Below, piece after piece: positions 40,993 to 53,689 of a DNA stretch of 64,000 nt. A program made the position numbers and the translations under genes. Source of the DNA: Streptomyces acidiscabies (GTDB taxonomy: Bacteria; Actinomycetota; Actinomycetes; Streptomycetales; Streptomycetaceae); assembly GCF_020010905.1 (NCBI RefSeq), contig NZ_JAGJBY010000001.1, positions 1,384,001 through 1,448,000 on the forward strand, in the 5' to 3' direction. Under the pieces are notes generated by a model, which saw only the letters and a list, made by a program, of their open reading frames with translations, had not been told where the DNA came from and did no database searches. The stretch's first letter is position 1. Each line of letters starts with the position of its first letter.

Positions 40993-41513
40993 CCGGGATC
41001 ACTCTGAGGGCCCGAGTCGCCGCGACGGCCTGTGTCGCCGATGAGTTCACGCTGTCCGACGGACAGGTGCTCGCCTCGTACTTCGACGAGTACCGGCTCG
41101 CCGCCGACCCTGAACTGCTGTACGACGTCGCCGAGGCGATGGCCGCGCTCGTCCCCGGGGACGCCGAAGTGCTGGCGGGGATCGAACTGGGCGGCGTTCC
41201 GCTGGTCGTCGCCCTGTCGGCGGCCACCGGGCTGCCGTCCGCGTTCCTCCGCCGCCGGTCCAAGAGGTACGGCTCCCGGCGGCAGATCGAAGGCACCGGC
41301 GTCGAGGGACGCCGGGTCGTCCTGGTCGACGACGTGGTCCGCTCCGGCGGCCAACTGCTGGCGATGACCCGGATACTGCGGGTCGCCGGTGCTCCGGTCT
41401 CCGACGCGCTCTGTGTCCTGGAGAGGCCGCTGGGCGGGAGACCTCTCCTCGACGGACACGGCGTCAGCCTGCACCCCTTGCTGACCGAGGCCGACCTGAC
41501 CACGGTTCCATGA
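40989..41513 (+). CDS. Orotate phosphoribosyltransferase-like protein
   Basis: 174 aa type-I phosphoribosyltransferase. The PRPP-binding motif is RVVLVDDVVRSGGQL. OPRTase-like elements are LASYFDEYRLAADPELL, GIELGGVPLVVALSAATGLP and RRRSKRYGSRRQIEG. It would attach a base to PRPP, giving a nucleotide and pyrophosphate. It is shorter than typical PyrE and lies in this island rather than with pyrimidine genes, so a non-orotate base is likely. ATG 40989 and TGA 41513 are both in 4-bp overlaps. Confidence 0.88.
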   Translation: MTGITLRARVAATACVADEFTLSDGQVLASYFDEYRLAADPELLYDVAEAMAALVPGDAEVLAGIELGGVPLVVALSAATGLPSAFLRRRSKRYGSRRQIEGTGVEGRRVVLVDDVVRSGGQLLAMTRILRVAGAPVSDALCVLERPLGGRPLLDGHGVSLHPLLTEADLTTVP

Positions 41514-42061
41514 CGAGGGTCGTGCTGTTCGACCTGGACGGCGTGCTGCTGGACAGCGGAAGCGCGGTGCTCGCCACGCTCGCCGGCGTCGCGACCGCCG
41601 CCCTCCGACGCCGTGTCACCATCGCCGACCTTCCGTCGGACGCGCTCACGACACCACGGGTCGAGGTGCTGACCGGACTCGGGGTCGCCGAGCCGGACCG
41701 TCTCTGCGAGATCTGGTGGAACCCGGCCCTGGCCACCGCTTCCGGGGCCGCTCTGTTCCCCGGGGTGCTGGAGAGGGTGAAGGCCGTCAAGGACGCCGGG
41801 ATCGCGACGGGCCTGGTCACCCTTCAGAGCCGTACGCGACTGCCTTGGCTGGTGCCGTCGGCCGCCCTGGCGCTGCTGGACGTGACCGTCTGCCGGGAGG
41901 ACGCCGAACCCAAGCCCGCTCCGGACGGACTGTTGCTCGCGCTCACCAGGCTCGGTGCCGACCCCGGGGAGTCGGTGTTTCTCGGCGACACCGTCGGAGA
42001 CGTCGCTGCCGCACGCGCGGCAGGTGTCGCCCCGCTCGGCGCACTCGCGCACAAACGCTGA
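41510..42061 (+). CDS. HAD-superfamily phosphatase
   Basis: 183 aa. HAD motif I is FDLDGVLLDSG (Asp8 nucleophile, Asp10 acid), motif II Thr in GLVTLQSRTR, motif III Lys in AEPKPAPDGL and motif IV in SVFLGDTVGD. The short cap places it with phosphoglycolate- or nucleotidase-like members. In this operon it could dephosphorylate a nucleotide formed by the preceding PRTase-like enzyme. Starts at ATG 41510, overlapping the PRTase stop; 226 bp precede the alanyl-tRNA synthetase gene. Confidence 0.9.
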   Translation: MTRVVLFDLDGVLLDSGSAVLATLAGVATAALRRRVTIADLPSDALTTPRVEVLTGLGVAEPDRLCEIWWNPALATASGAALFPGVLERVKAVKDAGIATGLVTLQSRTRLPWLVPSAALALLDVTVCREDAEPKPAPDGLLLALTRLGADPGESVFLGDTVGDVAAARAAGVAPLGALAHKR

Positions 42062-42161
42062 GCGATCGTGCCGTCGTACCCGCTACAGTCGGCGACGCGG
42101 CGGACGTACACCTCTGCCGCACCACCGGTGGATCAACGGATCTGGAGAAAAGGTGCGGCCC

Positions 42162-42200
42162 ATGGGGGCGCGAGCTATCTGCGTCGAGCCGGAGAACTGA
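42162..42200 (+). CDS. Possible leader peptide upstream of the AlaRS gene
   Basis: A 12-codon frame, ATG 42162 to TGA 42198-42200, encodes MGARAICVEPEN with two Ala codons (GCG, GCT). AAAAGG lies about 8-13 bp upstream of the start. Its end overlaps the hairpin at 42185-42233. Attenuation by Ala codons upstream of an alanyl-tRNA synthetase is an attractive reading, but such a short frame could be chance. Confidence 0.35.
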   Translation: MGARAICVEPEN

Positions 42201-42233
42201 GAACCCTCTCAGTCTTGTTCTCGGCCCGGCTCG
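42185..42233 (+). promoter_or_regulatory. Hairpin in the 5' leader of the AlaRS gene
   Basis: Inner 7-bp stem ACTGAGA/TCTCAGT with loop ACCC, continued after internal loops by GAGAA/TTCTC and an outer CGAGCCGG/CCGGCTCG stem. It ends 55 bp before the ATG of the AlaRS gene. It could be a terminator for the HAD operon or an attenuator. There is no T-run, and the T-box consensus is not present. Confidence 0.6.
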
Positions 42234-42287
42234 GCGTGTGCACCCCTCGACCACCTTCCGTGACTCCTTCCGTGAGGTCATGCCGCC

Positions 42288-44933
<2,646 letters not shown>

Positions 44934-45063
44934 ACTCCCGGCACGCTCCGGAGCCCCACTCATTCGAACGGCACCCTGAGTAGCCGAGTCGCTTTGGAGA
45001 GTCACGTAGGACCCGCTAGGTTCTGTGGGCCCGATGGACCCCCGTCTTCTGGAGCGTGTCGGC

Positions 45064-46332
45064 GTGAGCAGTTCGCAGTACACGTACGCACCGCAGTACG
45101 AGCCGCCTGTCGTGGAGGGGGAATATCCGGGTGAGCGGCCTTTTTCTGAGGCTGCGGCCCTGCAACCGGCGGCTCCCCAGTCCGTGGTGCCCCGGCAGCG
45201 AAGGAGGGCCGCCAAGCGGCGGAAGACCAAGGGCGCCGGCGAGTCAGGTGTGCGCCGGCTGCTGCCGCAAGCCCTCGTCGTCGCCTTCCTCGCCGGCGGC
45301 ACCAGCGCGTTCGTCGCCCAGGACAAGGCCGTCGAACTGACCGTCGACGGTACGCCCCGGACGCTGCACACCTTCGCCGACGACGTCACCGAACTGCTCG
45401 CCGAGGAAGGGGTCCACCTCGGCGAGCACGACCTCGTCGTCCCGGCCCCCGGCGAGGAACTCGCCAGCGGCGACGAGGTCACCGTCCACTACGGCCGCCC
45501 CGTACGCCTCACCCTCGACGGCACCCGGCGTGAGGTGTGGACCACCGCCCGCACCGTCGCCGGCGCGCTCAGACAGCTCGGTGTCCGGGCCGAGGGCGCG
45601 TACGTCTCCACGTCCCGCTCCCAGCGGATCGGCCGCGCCGGGCTCGTGCTGGACGTCCGTACGGAGCGGTCCGTCACCGTCATTGCCGACGGGCGGGCCC
45701 GCACGATCCGGACGAACGCCGGGACCGTCCGCGAGGCCGTCGAGGCCGCCGGGATCACCCTCTCCGGGCAGGACACCACCTCCGTACCGCCCGGCAGCTT
45801 CCCCCGCGACGGCCAGACCATCACCGTCCTGCGCATCACCGGCACCCGCGAGGTCCGCGAGGAGCCGGTCGACTTCGAGGTGCGCCACACCGAGGACCCC
45901 TCGCTGTTCAAGGGGACGGAGGTGGTGGAGCAGGCGGGCGTGCCGGGGCTGCGGAGGGTGACGTACACGCTCAGGACGGTGAACGGGGTCCGCCAGAAGC
46001 CGAAGCGGCTCCGGGTCGAGGTCGTCCGCGAACCCCGCGACCAGCTCGTCCGGGTGGGTACGAAGCCCCTGCCGACGTCGGTCGCGGGCGCGGACGGCCT
46101 CAACTGGGGCGGCCTCGCGGCGTGCGAGTCGGGGGGCCGCCCGAACGCGGTCGACCCGTCGGGGACGTACGGCGGCCTCTACCAGTTCGACACCCACACC
46201 TGGCAGAGCCTCGGCGGCAGCGGACGCCCGCAGGACGCGTCCGCGTCGGAACAGACGTACCGGGCGAAGAAGTTGTACGTACGCCGGGGGTCGAGCCCCT
46301 GGCCGCACTGCGGGGCGCGGTTGCAGGGGTGA
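45064..46332 (+). CDS. rpfB: Resuscitation-promoting factor with DUF348 and G5 domains
   Basis: 422 aa from GTG 45064 (GGAG about 13 bp upstream); GTG 45025 or ATG 45034 would add 10-13 residues. One membrane anchor (LLPQALVVAFLAGGTSAFVA) is followed by three DUF348 domains (e.g. VELTVDGTPRTLHTFADDV), a G5 domain (TGTREVREEPVDFEVRH) and a C-terminal Rpf lysozyme-like domain (NWGGLAACESGGRPNAVDP with catalytic Glu, then YGGLYQFDTHTW). It cleaves peptidoglycan and promotes spore germination. This is the M. tuberculosis RpfB layout; the S. coelicolor equivalent is, I believe, called RpfE. Confidence 0.93.
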   Translation: MSSSQYTYAPQYEPPVVEGEYPGERPFSEAAALQPAAPQSVVPRQRRRAAKRRKTKGAGESGVRRLLPQALVVAFLAGGTSAFVAQDKAVELTVDGTPRTLHTFADDVTELLAEEGVHLGEHDLVVPAPGEELASGDEVTVHYGRPVRLTLDGTRREVWTTARTVAGALRQLGVRAEGAYVSTSRSQRIGRAGLVLDVRTERSVTVIADGRARTIRTNAGTVREAVEAAGITLSGQDTTSVPPGSFPRDGQTITVLRITGTREVREEPVDFEVRHTEDPSLFKGTEVVEQAGVPGLRRVTYTLRTVNGVRQKPKRLRVEVVREPRDQLVRVGTKPLPTSVAGADGLNWGGLAACESGGRPNAVDPSGTYGGLYQFDTHTWQSLGGSGRPQDASASEQTYRAKKLYVRRGSSPWPHCGARLQG

Positions 46333-46388
46333 GGAGGCTCGCGCCCGTACCGGCACACCCTCCCTCCCCACCCCCGTAACCTTGTCCC

Positions 46389-47405
46389 GTGACCAGCCCC
46401 ACCCCCGATGCCCTTCTCGGACCCGCCGACATCCGTGAGCTCGCCGCCGTTCTCGGCGTCCGGCCCACCAAGCAGCGTGGCCAGAACTTCGTCATCGACG
46501 CGAACACCGTCCGCCGGATCGTCCGGACCGCAGATGTCCGGGCCGACGATGTGGTCGTGGAGGTGGGGCCAGGGCTCGGGTCGCTGACGCTCGCGCTCCT
46601 TGAGGTCGCCGACCGGGTGACCGTCGTGGAGATCGACGACATCCTCGCGAGCGCGCTGCCCGCGACGATCGCCGCGCGGATGCCGGCCCGCGCGGAGCGG
46701 TTCGCGCTGGTGCACTCCGACGCGATGAAGGTGACCGAGCTGCCGGGCCCCGCCCCGACCGCGCTGGTCGCGAACCTCCCGTACAACGTCGCCGTACCGG
46801 TCCTGCTGCACATGCTGGAGATGTTCCCGACCATTGAGCGCACGCTGGTGATGGTCCAGTCGGAGGTCGCCGACCGGCTCGCCGCCGCGCCGGGTTCGAA
46901 GGTGTACGGCGTTCCCTCCGTCAAGGCGAACTGGTACGCCGAGGTCAAGCGGGCCGGCGCGATCGGCCGCAACGTGTTCTGGCCGGCGCCGAACGTGGAC
47001 AGCGGGTTGGTGTCCCTCGTCCGCCGCACCGACCCGGTCAAGACCACGGCGTCGCGGCAGGAGGTCTTCGCGGTGGTGGACGCGGCGTTCGCCCAGCGCC
47101 GCAAGACCCTGCGGGCGGCGCTCGCGGGATGGGCTGGTTCGGCGGCTGCGGCGGAGCGGGCGATCGTGGCGGCGGGGGTCTCACCGCAGGCGCGGGGGGA
47201 GTCGCTGACGGTGGAGGAGTTCGCGAGGATCGCGGAGAACAAGGGGGTCGGCGACGCGGAGGGCGCTGGCGGGGACGCCGCCGAGGGCATGCCTTCCGGC
47301 GATGCGGAGAGCGTTGCCGGGAACGCGGCTGAGGGCACGCCTTCCGGCGACGCGGAGGGCCCTGCGGGCAACGCCGCCGAGCGCACGCCTTCCGGTGACG
47401 CCTAG
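46389..47405 (+). CDS. ksgA: 16S rRNA dimethyladenosine transferase with repetitive tail
   Basis: 338 aa. Residues 1-285 are KsgA/Rsm[36 protein letters not shown] (SAM motif I), [16 protein letters not shown] (N-L-P-Y catalytic motif) and [12 protein letters not shown]. It dimethylates A1518/A1519 of 16S rRNA. Beyond the usual end is a tail of three 16-residue repeats starting G-D-A-E, stopped by TAG at 47403-47405 in the middle of a fourth repeat that continues in the same frame to TAA 47466. It lies between rpf and ispE as is usual. Confidence 0.94.
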   Translation: MTSPTPDALLGPADIRELAAVLGVRPTKQRGQNFVIDANTVRRIVRTADVRADDVVVEVGPGLGSLTLALLEVADRVTVVEIDDILASALPATIAARMPARAERFALVHSDAMKVTELPGPAPTALVANLPYNVAVPVLLHMLEMFPTIERTLVMVQSEVADRLAAAPGSKVYGVPSVKANWYAEVKRAGAIGRNVFWPAPNVDSGLVSLVRRTDPVKTTASRQEVFAVVDAAFAQRRKTLRAALAGWAGSAAAAERAIVAAGVSPQARGESLTVEEFARIAENKGVGDAEGAGGDAAEGMPSGDAESVAGNAAEGTPSGDAEGPAGNAAERTPSGDA

Positions 47406-47468
47406 GGCGTTGCGGAGAGCACCGCCGAGGGCACGCTTTCCGGTGGCGCCGAGAGCGCGACGCCGTAA
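47250..47468 (+). repeat. 48-bp tandem repeats at the 3' end of ksgA, continuing past the stop
   Basis: Four 48-bp units at 47250, 47298, 47346 and 47394, and a shortened fifth at 47442-47468. The fourth unit has TAG where the others have GAG, which is the annotated ksgA stop. All units keep the same reading frame. Confidence 0.9.
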
Positions 47469-47514
47469 GACCCCCGCGAGCACCACCCCCACCCCGCCGA
47501 CCCAAGGAGCCCGC

Positions 47515-48411
47515 GTGACCGTCACCGTCCGCGTCCCCGCCAAGGTGAACGTCCAGCTCGCCGTCGCCTCGCCTCGGCCCGACGGCTTTCACGACCTCGC
47601 CAACGTCTTCCTCGCCGTCGGTCTCTACGACGAAGTCACCGTCACCCCCGCCGACGAACTCCGCGTCACCTGCGAGGGCCCCGACGCCGGGCAGGTCCCC
47701 CTGGACCGGACGAACCTGGCCGCCCGGGCGGCGATCGCGCTGGGGGAGCGGTACGGGCGCAGTCCCGACGTACATATTCATATCGCGAAGGACATTCCGG
47801 TGGCCGGTGGGATGGCCGGGGGGAGTGCGGACGGCGCCGGGGCGCTGGTCGCGTGTGACGCGCTGTGGGGGATCGGGGCGTCTCGCGAGGAACTCCTCGA
47901 TATCTGCGCCGAGTTGGGGAGCGACGTCCCCTTCAGTCTCGTCGGTGGCGCCGCGCTCGGCGTCGGGCGGGGGGAGCAGCTCACCCCGCTGGAGGTCGGC
48001 GGCGTTTTCCACTGGGTGTTCGCCACGGCCGTACGGGGGCTGTCGACCCCGGCGGTGTACAGGGAGTTCGACCGGTTGACGGCGGACGTCGTCGTACCCG
48101 AGCCCGTCGCGTCCAAACCCCTGCTCGAAGCCCTCGCGAAGGGCGACGTCGACGGTCTCGCGGCGACCCTCTCCAACGACCTCCAGCCCGCCGCCCTCTC
48201 CCTCTTCCCGGAGCTGAGCGCGACGCTGGACGCGGGCCGTGCGGCGGGTGCGCTCGCGGCGCTCGTCTCGGGGTCGGGCCCGACGACCGCGTACCTCGCA
48301 CGGGACGAGGCCGCAGCGGAGCGCATCGCGGAGCGGCTCGCGGCGTCGGGCACGTGCCGCAGCGTGCGGACGGCCGTCGCCCCCGCGCCCGGCGCGACCG
48401 TCGTGGCTTGA
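47515..48411 (+). CDS. ispE: 4-diphosphocytidyl-2-C-methyl-D-erythritol kinase
   Basis: 298 aa GHMP kinase of the MEP isoprenoid pathway. N-terminal substrate motif VRVPAKVNVQLAV, the ATP-binding loop IPVAGGMAGGSADGAGAL (P-x-x-x-G-x-x-G-x-S-A), LGSDVPFSLVGG and the C-terminal LVSGSGPTTAYL are all present. GTG 47515 has AAGGAG 6 bp upstream. It follows ksgA directly, the common Streptomyces order. Confidence 0.95.
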   Translation: MTVTVRVPAKVNVQLAVASPRPDGFHDLANVFLAVGLYDEVTVTPADELRVTCEGPDAGQVPLDRTNLAARAAIALGERYGRSPDVHIHIAKDIPVAGGMAGGSADGAGALVACDALWGIGASREELLDICAELGSDVPFSLVGGAALGVGRGEQLTPLEVGGVFHWVFATAVRGLSTPAVYREFDRLTADVVVPEPVASKPLLEALAKGDVDGLAATLSNDLQPAALSLFPELSATLDAGRAAGALAALVSGSGPTTAYLARDEAAAERIAERLAASGTCRSVRTAVAPAPGATVVA

Positions 48412-48613
48412 ACTGACCTGTTAGTCATGGGCATGTGAAGGGCTCGGGGAGATCCCGCGCGTAAGGCGCTGGCCTGCGTGAACATCTCCTGGAGGGTTAT
48501 CCACGCCACAGTATTTTAATGTTCACCAATGAGGTTCATGGTCCCTTTCGCGCCATTCTGACCGGCCGGAATCGGATGGCAAGATCGGCCACCCCGGCCG
48601 AGAGGAAGTCCCG

Positions 48614-49396
48614 ATGGGGCACATGGACCACTTCAGCGCGGGATGGGTCACGCCCGTCCTGTCGTATGTGATGGCCTGCGTCGGCTCGGCGCTCGGACTG
48701 CGCTGCACCGTCCGCGCGCTGGAGTCCGAGGGCGCGTCGAAGCGCAACTGGCTCCTCCTCGCGTCCGTCGCGATCGGCTCGGGGATCTGGACGATGCACT
48801 TCGTCGCGATGCTGGGCTTCGCGGTCGACGGGACGCCGATCCGGTACGACGTACCGCTGACCGTGCTCAGCCTGCTGATGTCGGTGGGCGTGGTCGCGGC
48901 GGGCGTCTTCACCGCCGGGTACGGGCGCTCCCGGGTCACGTCGGTGGTGCTGGGCGGGCTCGGTACGGGGCTCGGGGTCGCGGCGATGCACTACACCGGC
49001 ATGGCCGCGCTGAACCTGCACGGCAAGGTGAGTTACAACCCCGCGCTGGTCATCGCGTCCGTCGCGATCGCGGTCGTCGCGGCCACGGCGGCGCTGACGC
49101 TGACGCTGGTCGTACGGGGGCCGGTGCTGGCGGCGCTCGCCGCGCTGGTGATGGGGCTCGCGGTGAGTTCCATGCACTACACGGCGATGTTCGCCGTCGA
49201 GATCTCGCTCGCGCCGAGCAGTGCGGCGCTGGCCGGGGTGACGGCGACGCAGTTCATCTTCCCGCTGGCCGTGGTGCTGGGGTCGTTCCTGTTCCTGGCG
49301 TCCGCGTATGTCGCGCTGTCGCCTACCGGGGCTGGGCGAAACGATTCGGCAGTGGCGGCGGAGCTGCTGCGCGAGGTTGAGCTGATTACGGCGTAA
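48614..49396 (+). CDS. MHYT-domain integral membrane sensor
   Basis: 260 aa with seven predicted membrane helices. Three MHYT-type motifs (WTMHFVAM, AAMHYTGM, SSMHYTAM) sit near helix ends. MHYT proteins are proposed to sense oxygen, CO or NO through bound copper. No signalling domain is fused here; the short cytoplasmic tail (AVAAELLREVELITA) could contact a partner. The next gene on the strand, past the palindromic element, is a sensor-kinase-like protein. Start ATG 48614 follows GAGAGGAAG. Confidence 0.9.
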   Translation: MGHMDHFSAGWVTPVLSYVMACVGSALGLRCTVRALESEGASKRNWLLLASVAIGSGIWTMHFVAMLGFAVDGTPIRYDVPLTVLSLLMSVGVVAAGVFTAGYGRSRVTSVVLGGLGTGLGVAAMHYTGMAALNLHGKVSYNPALVIASVAIAVVAATAALTLTLVVRGPVLAALAALVMGLAVSSMHYTAMFAVEISLAPSSAALAGVTATQFIFPLAVVLGSFLFLASAYVALSPTGAGRNDSAVAAELLREVELITA

Positions 49397-49488
49397 GCCG
49401 GTCTCCCTGGACGCCGAGTTTTCGGCGGGCCGGGTTTCTGGACCGGGTGCGGTGCCGTATCGGGGGTCGGCGCCGCGCCCTTCTTCCG

Positions 49489-49652
49489 AGAGCTTGCGTC
49501 ACATCCCCGGCCGGGCGCCCGCCGCCTGGCACGCACGCTCGCGGCGTTGCCGAAACGCCCACGTGGCTCCGCCACGCGGACGCTCCGGCGCCTTGCGATC
49601 GCACGCACCAGACGACGCGCGCTGATCCGACCGGGGATGTGACACAAGCTCT
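49489..49652. mobile_element. 164-bp palindromic element with 26-bp terminal inverted repeats
   Basis: The left arm (49489-49514) and the reverse complement of the right arm (49627-49652) agree at 24 of 26 positions and begin AGAGCTTG. The interior also folds on itself, with CTGGCACGCACG-like arms and a central CGTGGC-TCC-GCCACG hairpin. There is no coding sequence. MITE-like or repetitive palindromic element; its right end is 22 bp from the start of the NIT-domain gene. Confidence 0.75.
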
Positions 49653-49674
49653 GAGCTTCTCTGAGAGGTCTCCC

Positions 49675-51582
49675 ATGCGTATCCCCCGAGCGACCGACCG
49701 CCTGCGGCCCAGATCCGTCCGCGCGAAGATCGTCGCCCTGCTGATGCTGCCCGTCGTCTCGCTGATGGCCCTGTGGGGCTTCGCCGCCGTGACGACCGCC
49801 TCCAGCATCGGCGACGCCGAACGCGGCAAGGACGTCAACGCCGAACTCCTCGCGCCCGTCGGGGAGTTCGTCACCGCCGTGCAGGGCGAGCGGACGGCCG
49901 CGCTGCGCGGGGACCCCGACGGCTACAAGAAGGCGCAGACGGCCACCGACAGGGCCGCCGCCGTCGTCCTGAAGGGCGTCAACTCCGCCGGCTCCGACGC
50001 CGGGCTCCTCGACGCGGCGCTGCCCGCGCGGCTCGGCGCGCTCAAGGGGGACACCGGGGCGCTCACCGCTCTGCGTGCGCGGCCCACGTTCGACGGTTAC
50101 TCGGCGATCGTCCGGCACGGGTTCGCCGTCACCGGTGCGCTCGCCGGCGCCGTACACAGCGCCGACGCCTCCGACGCGCGGGTGCTGCTGGAGCTGGGGC
50201 GGGCGCGGGAGGCCGTCGCGCAGGAGCAGGCGCTGCTGGCGGACGGGCAGTTGACGCGCGCCGAGTACGTCCCGTTCGTCGGCGCCGTCGCGAACCAGCG
50301 GGAGCTGCTCGAACCGGCCGTCGCCGATCTCAAGGCCGAGCATCAGGCGGAGTACCGGCGGGTGCTCGACGGGGACCGGTACGCGGCTGTGCGCGCCGTC
50401 GAGGACCAGGTGCGGAAGACCGGTGCCGTCGCCTCGATCGGCGGGTGGGACACGGCAGTCGGGCAGGTGCTCAACGGGCTGGCGAGCGCCGAGGCGGACG
50501 CCGGGGTCGCCGCGACCGCCAAGGCGAACCCCTTCGGGTGGGACACGCTCGGGGCGTCCGGGGTGGCCGTGGTGCTGGGGCTCGTCGGTGTGCTGTTGTC
50601 GCTGCTCGTGTCCGTGCTGGTCGGGCGGGGGTTGATCGTCGAGCTGCTGGATCTGCGGAACTCGGCGCTTGAGGTTGCTGGGCGGCGGTTGCCGCAGGCG
50701 ATGCGGCGCCTGCATGCCGGGCAAGGGGTGGACATCGACGCCGAGGCTCCTTTGCGGCGCCTCGTCGGGGATGAACTCGCCCAGGTCGGTACGGCGTTGA
50801 CGGCTGTCCAACGCGCTGCCCTGAAAGCCGCCTCCGAGCGCGCTGAGCTGCTCAGCGGCATCTCCGGCGTCTACGTCAGCCTCGCCCGCCGCAGCCAGGT
50901 CCTGCTCCACCGCCAGCTCGATCTCCTCGCGGCGATGCAGCACCGTGAGCAACACCCGGCCGACCTGCACGACCTGTACCGCGTCGACTACCTCGCGACC
51001 CGGATGCGCCGCCACTCGGAAAGCCTCCTGATCCTCTCCGGCATCGCCCCCGGCCGGGGCTGGCGCGACCCCATCGCCCTGACGGACGTCCTGCGCGCGG
51101 CCGTCTCGGAGATCGAGAACGCGAACCGGGTCCAGATCTGGGCAACTCCCCGCGTCTCCCTGGCGGGCGGCTCGGTCGCAGACGTGGTCCACCTGTTGGC
51201 GGAACTGGTGGAGAACGCCACGTCCTTCTCCCCGCCCTCGGCCCAGGTCCACCTGCGCGCGGCCCGCCTGAGCGACGGCCTCCTCATCGAGATCGAGGAC
51301 AGCGGCTTCGGCATGAACCCCGACGCGGTCACCGACGCGAACCGCAAGATCCAGTCCGACAAGGTCGACTTGCTGGACGCCAAACAGATCGGCCTGTTCG
51401 TGGTGAACCGGCTGCGGGAGCGGCAGGGGCTGGGGGTGGAGATCCGGGCCTCGGAGACGGGCGGGGTGATCGCCGCGATCTTCATCCCGGAGAACCTGAT
51501 CCGGGACGACATGCCGATGGGGGACCAGGGGAGGGGTCTGGCACCGGCTTCGGCGTTGGTGCCTGGGCAAAGAAGGCGGTAG
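49675..51582 (+). CDS. NIT-domain sensor histidine-kinase-like ATPase
   Basis: 635 aa membrane protein. TM1 (IVALLMLPVVSLMALWGFAA), an extracytoplasmic nitrate/nitrite-sensing (NIT) helical domain of ~270 residues, then TM2 (VAVVLGLVGVLLSLLVSVLV). A dimerisation helix follows, then an HATPase_c domain with ELVENATSFSPP and EDSGFGMN. This is the arrangement of CvnA-type conservon proteins, but no CvnB/C/D genes (roadblock, DUF742, GTPase) follow, so it is an orphan. A clear phospho-His box is not evident. ATG 49675. Confidence 0.88.
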   Translation: MRIPRATDRLRPRSVRAKIVALLMLPVVSLMALWGFAAVTTASSIGDAERGKDVNAELLAPVGEFVTAVQGERTAALRGDPDGYKKAQTATDRAAAVVLKGVNSAGSDAGLLDAALPARLGALKGDTGALTALRARPTFDGYSAIVRHGFAVTGALAGAVHSADASDARVLLELGRAREAVAQEQALLADGQLTRAEYVPFVGAVANQRELLEPAVADLKAEHQAEYRRVLDGDRYAAVRAVEDQVRKTGAVASIGGWDTAVGQVLNGLASAEADAGVAATAKANPFGWDTLGASGVAVVLGLVGVLLSLLVSVLVGRGLIVELLDLRNSALEVAGRRLPQAMRRLHAGQGVDIDAEAPLRRLVGDELAQVGTALTAVQRAALKAASERAELLSGISGVYVSLARRSQVLLHRQLDLLAAMQHREQHPADLHDLYRVDYLATRMRRHSESLLILSGIAPGRGWRDPIALTDVLRAAVSEIENANRVQIWATPRVSLAGGSVADVVHLLAELVENATSFSPPSAQVHLRAARLSDGLLIEIEDSGFGMNPDAVTDANRKIQSDKVDLLDAKQIGLFVVNRLRERQGLGVEIRASETGGVIAAIFIPENLIRDDMPMGDQGRGLAPASALVPGQRRR

Positions 51583-51691
51583 GCCGGGGCAGCGGTGGCT
51601 GTCGGTGTCGCCTGCGGCCGACAGGCAGAAACAGGCCCCCGACCCGCGCGGACTACCCTGGGAAGCTGTAAACCCCCTGGGCAGGAGAAAT

Positions 51692-53497
<1,806 letters not shown>

Positions 53498-53689
53498 CAC
53501 TTCGCAGAGCGCCGGAGTGCGCGGTGAAGGGCGCGTGAAGGCGCGTAACGGAGGCATCACGGCGCCGTCCACCCTTGGACACAGGGGTGGATCTGTCCCG
53601 TTCTGCCGTCGGGGGCCAGTGATAGAAAGGGCCATCTGACACGTCCGGTGCGTGGCCGGAAAGCAGTGAACTCATGGGGGAACGGATCG

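Noticed and set aside
42062..42287. T-box riboswitch before the AlaRS gene
   Set aside because: No GGTGGNACCGCG-type sequence or specifier stem could be placed; CCACCGGTGG at 42122-42131 is only a palindrome.
48500..48515. DnaA-box-like GTTATCCACGCC upstream of the MHYT gene
   Set aside because: A single partial match with no cluster; not evidence for an origin.
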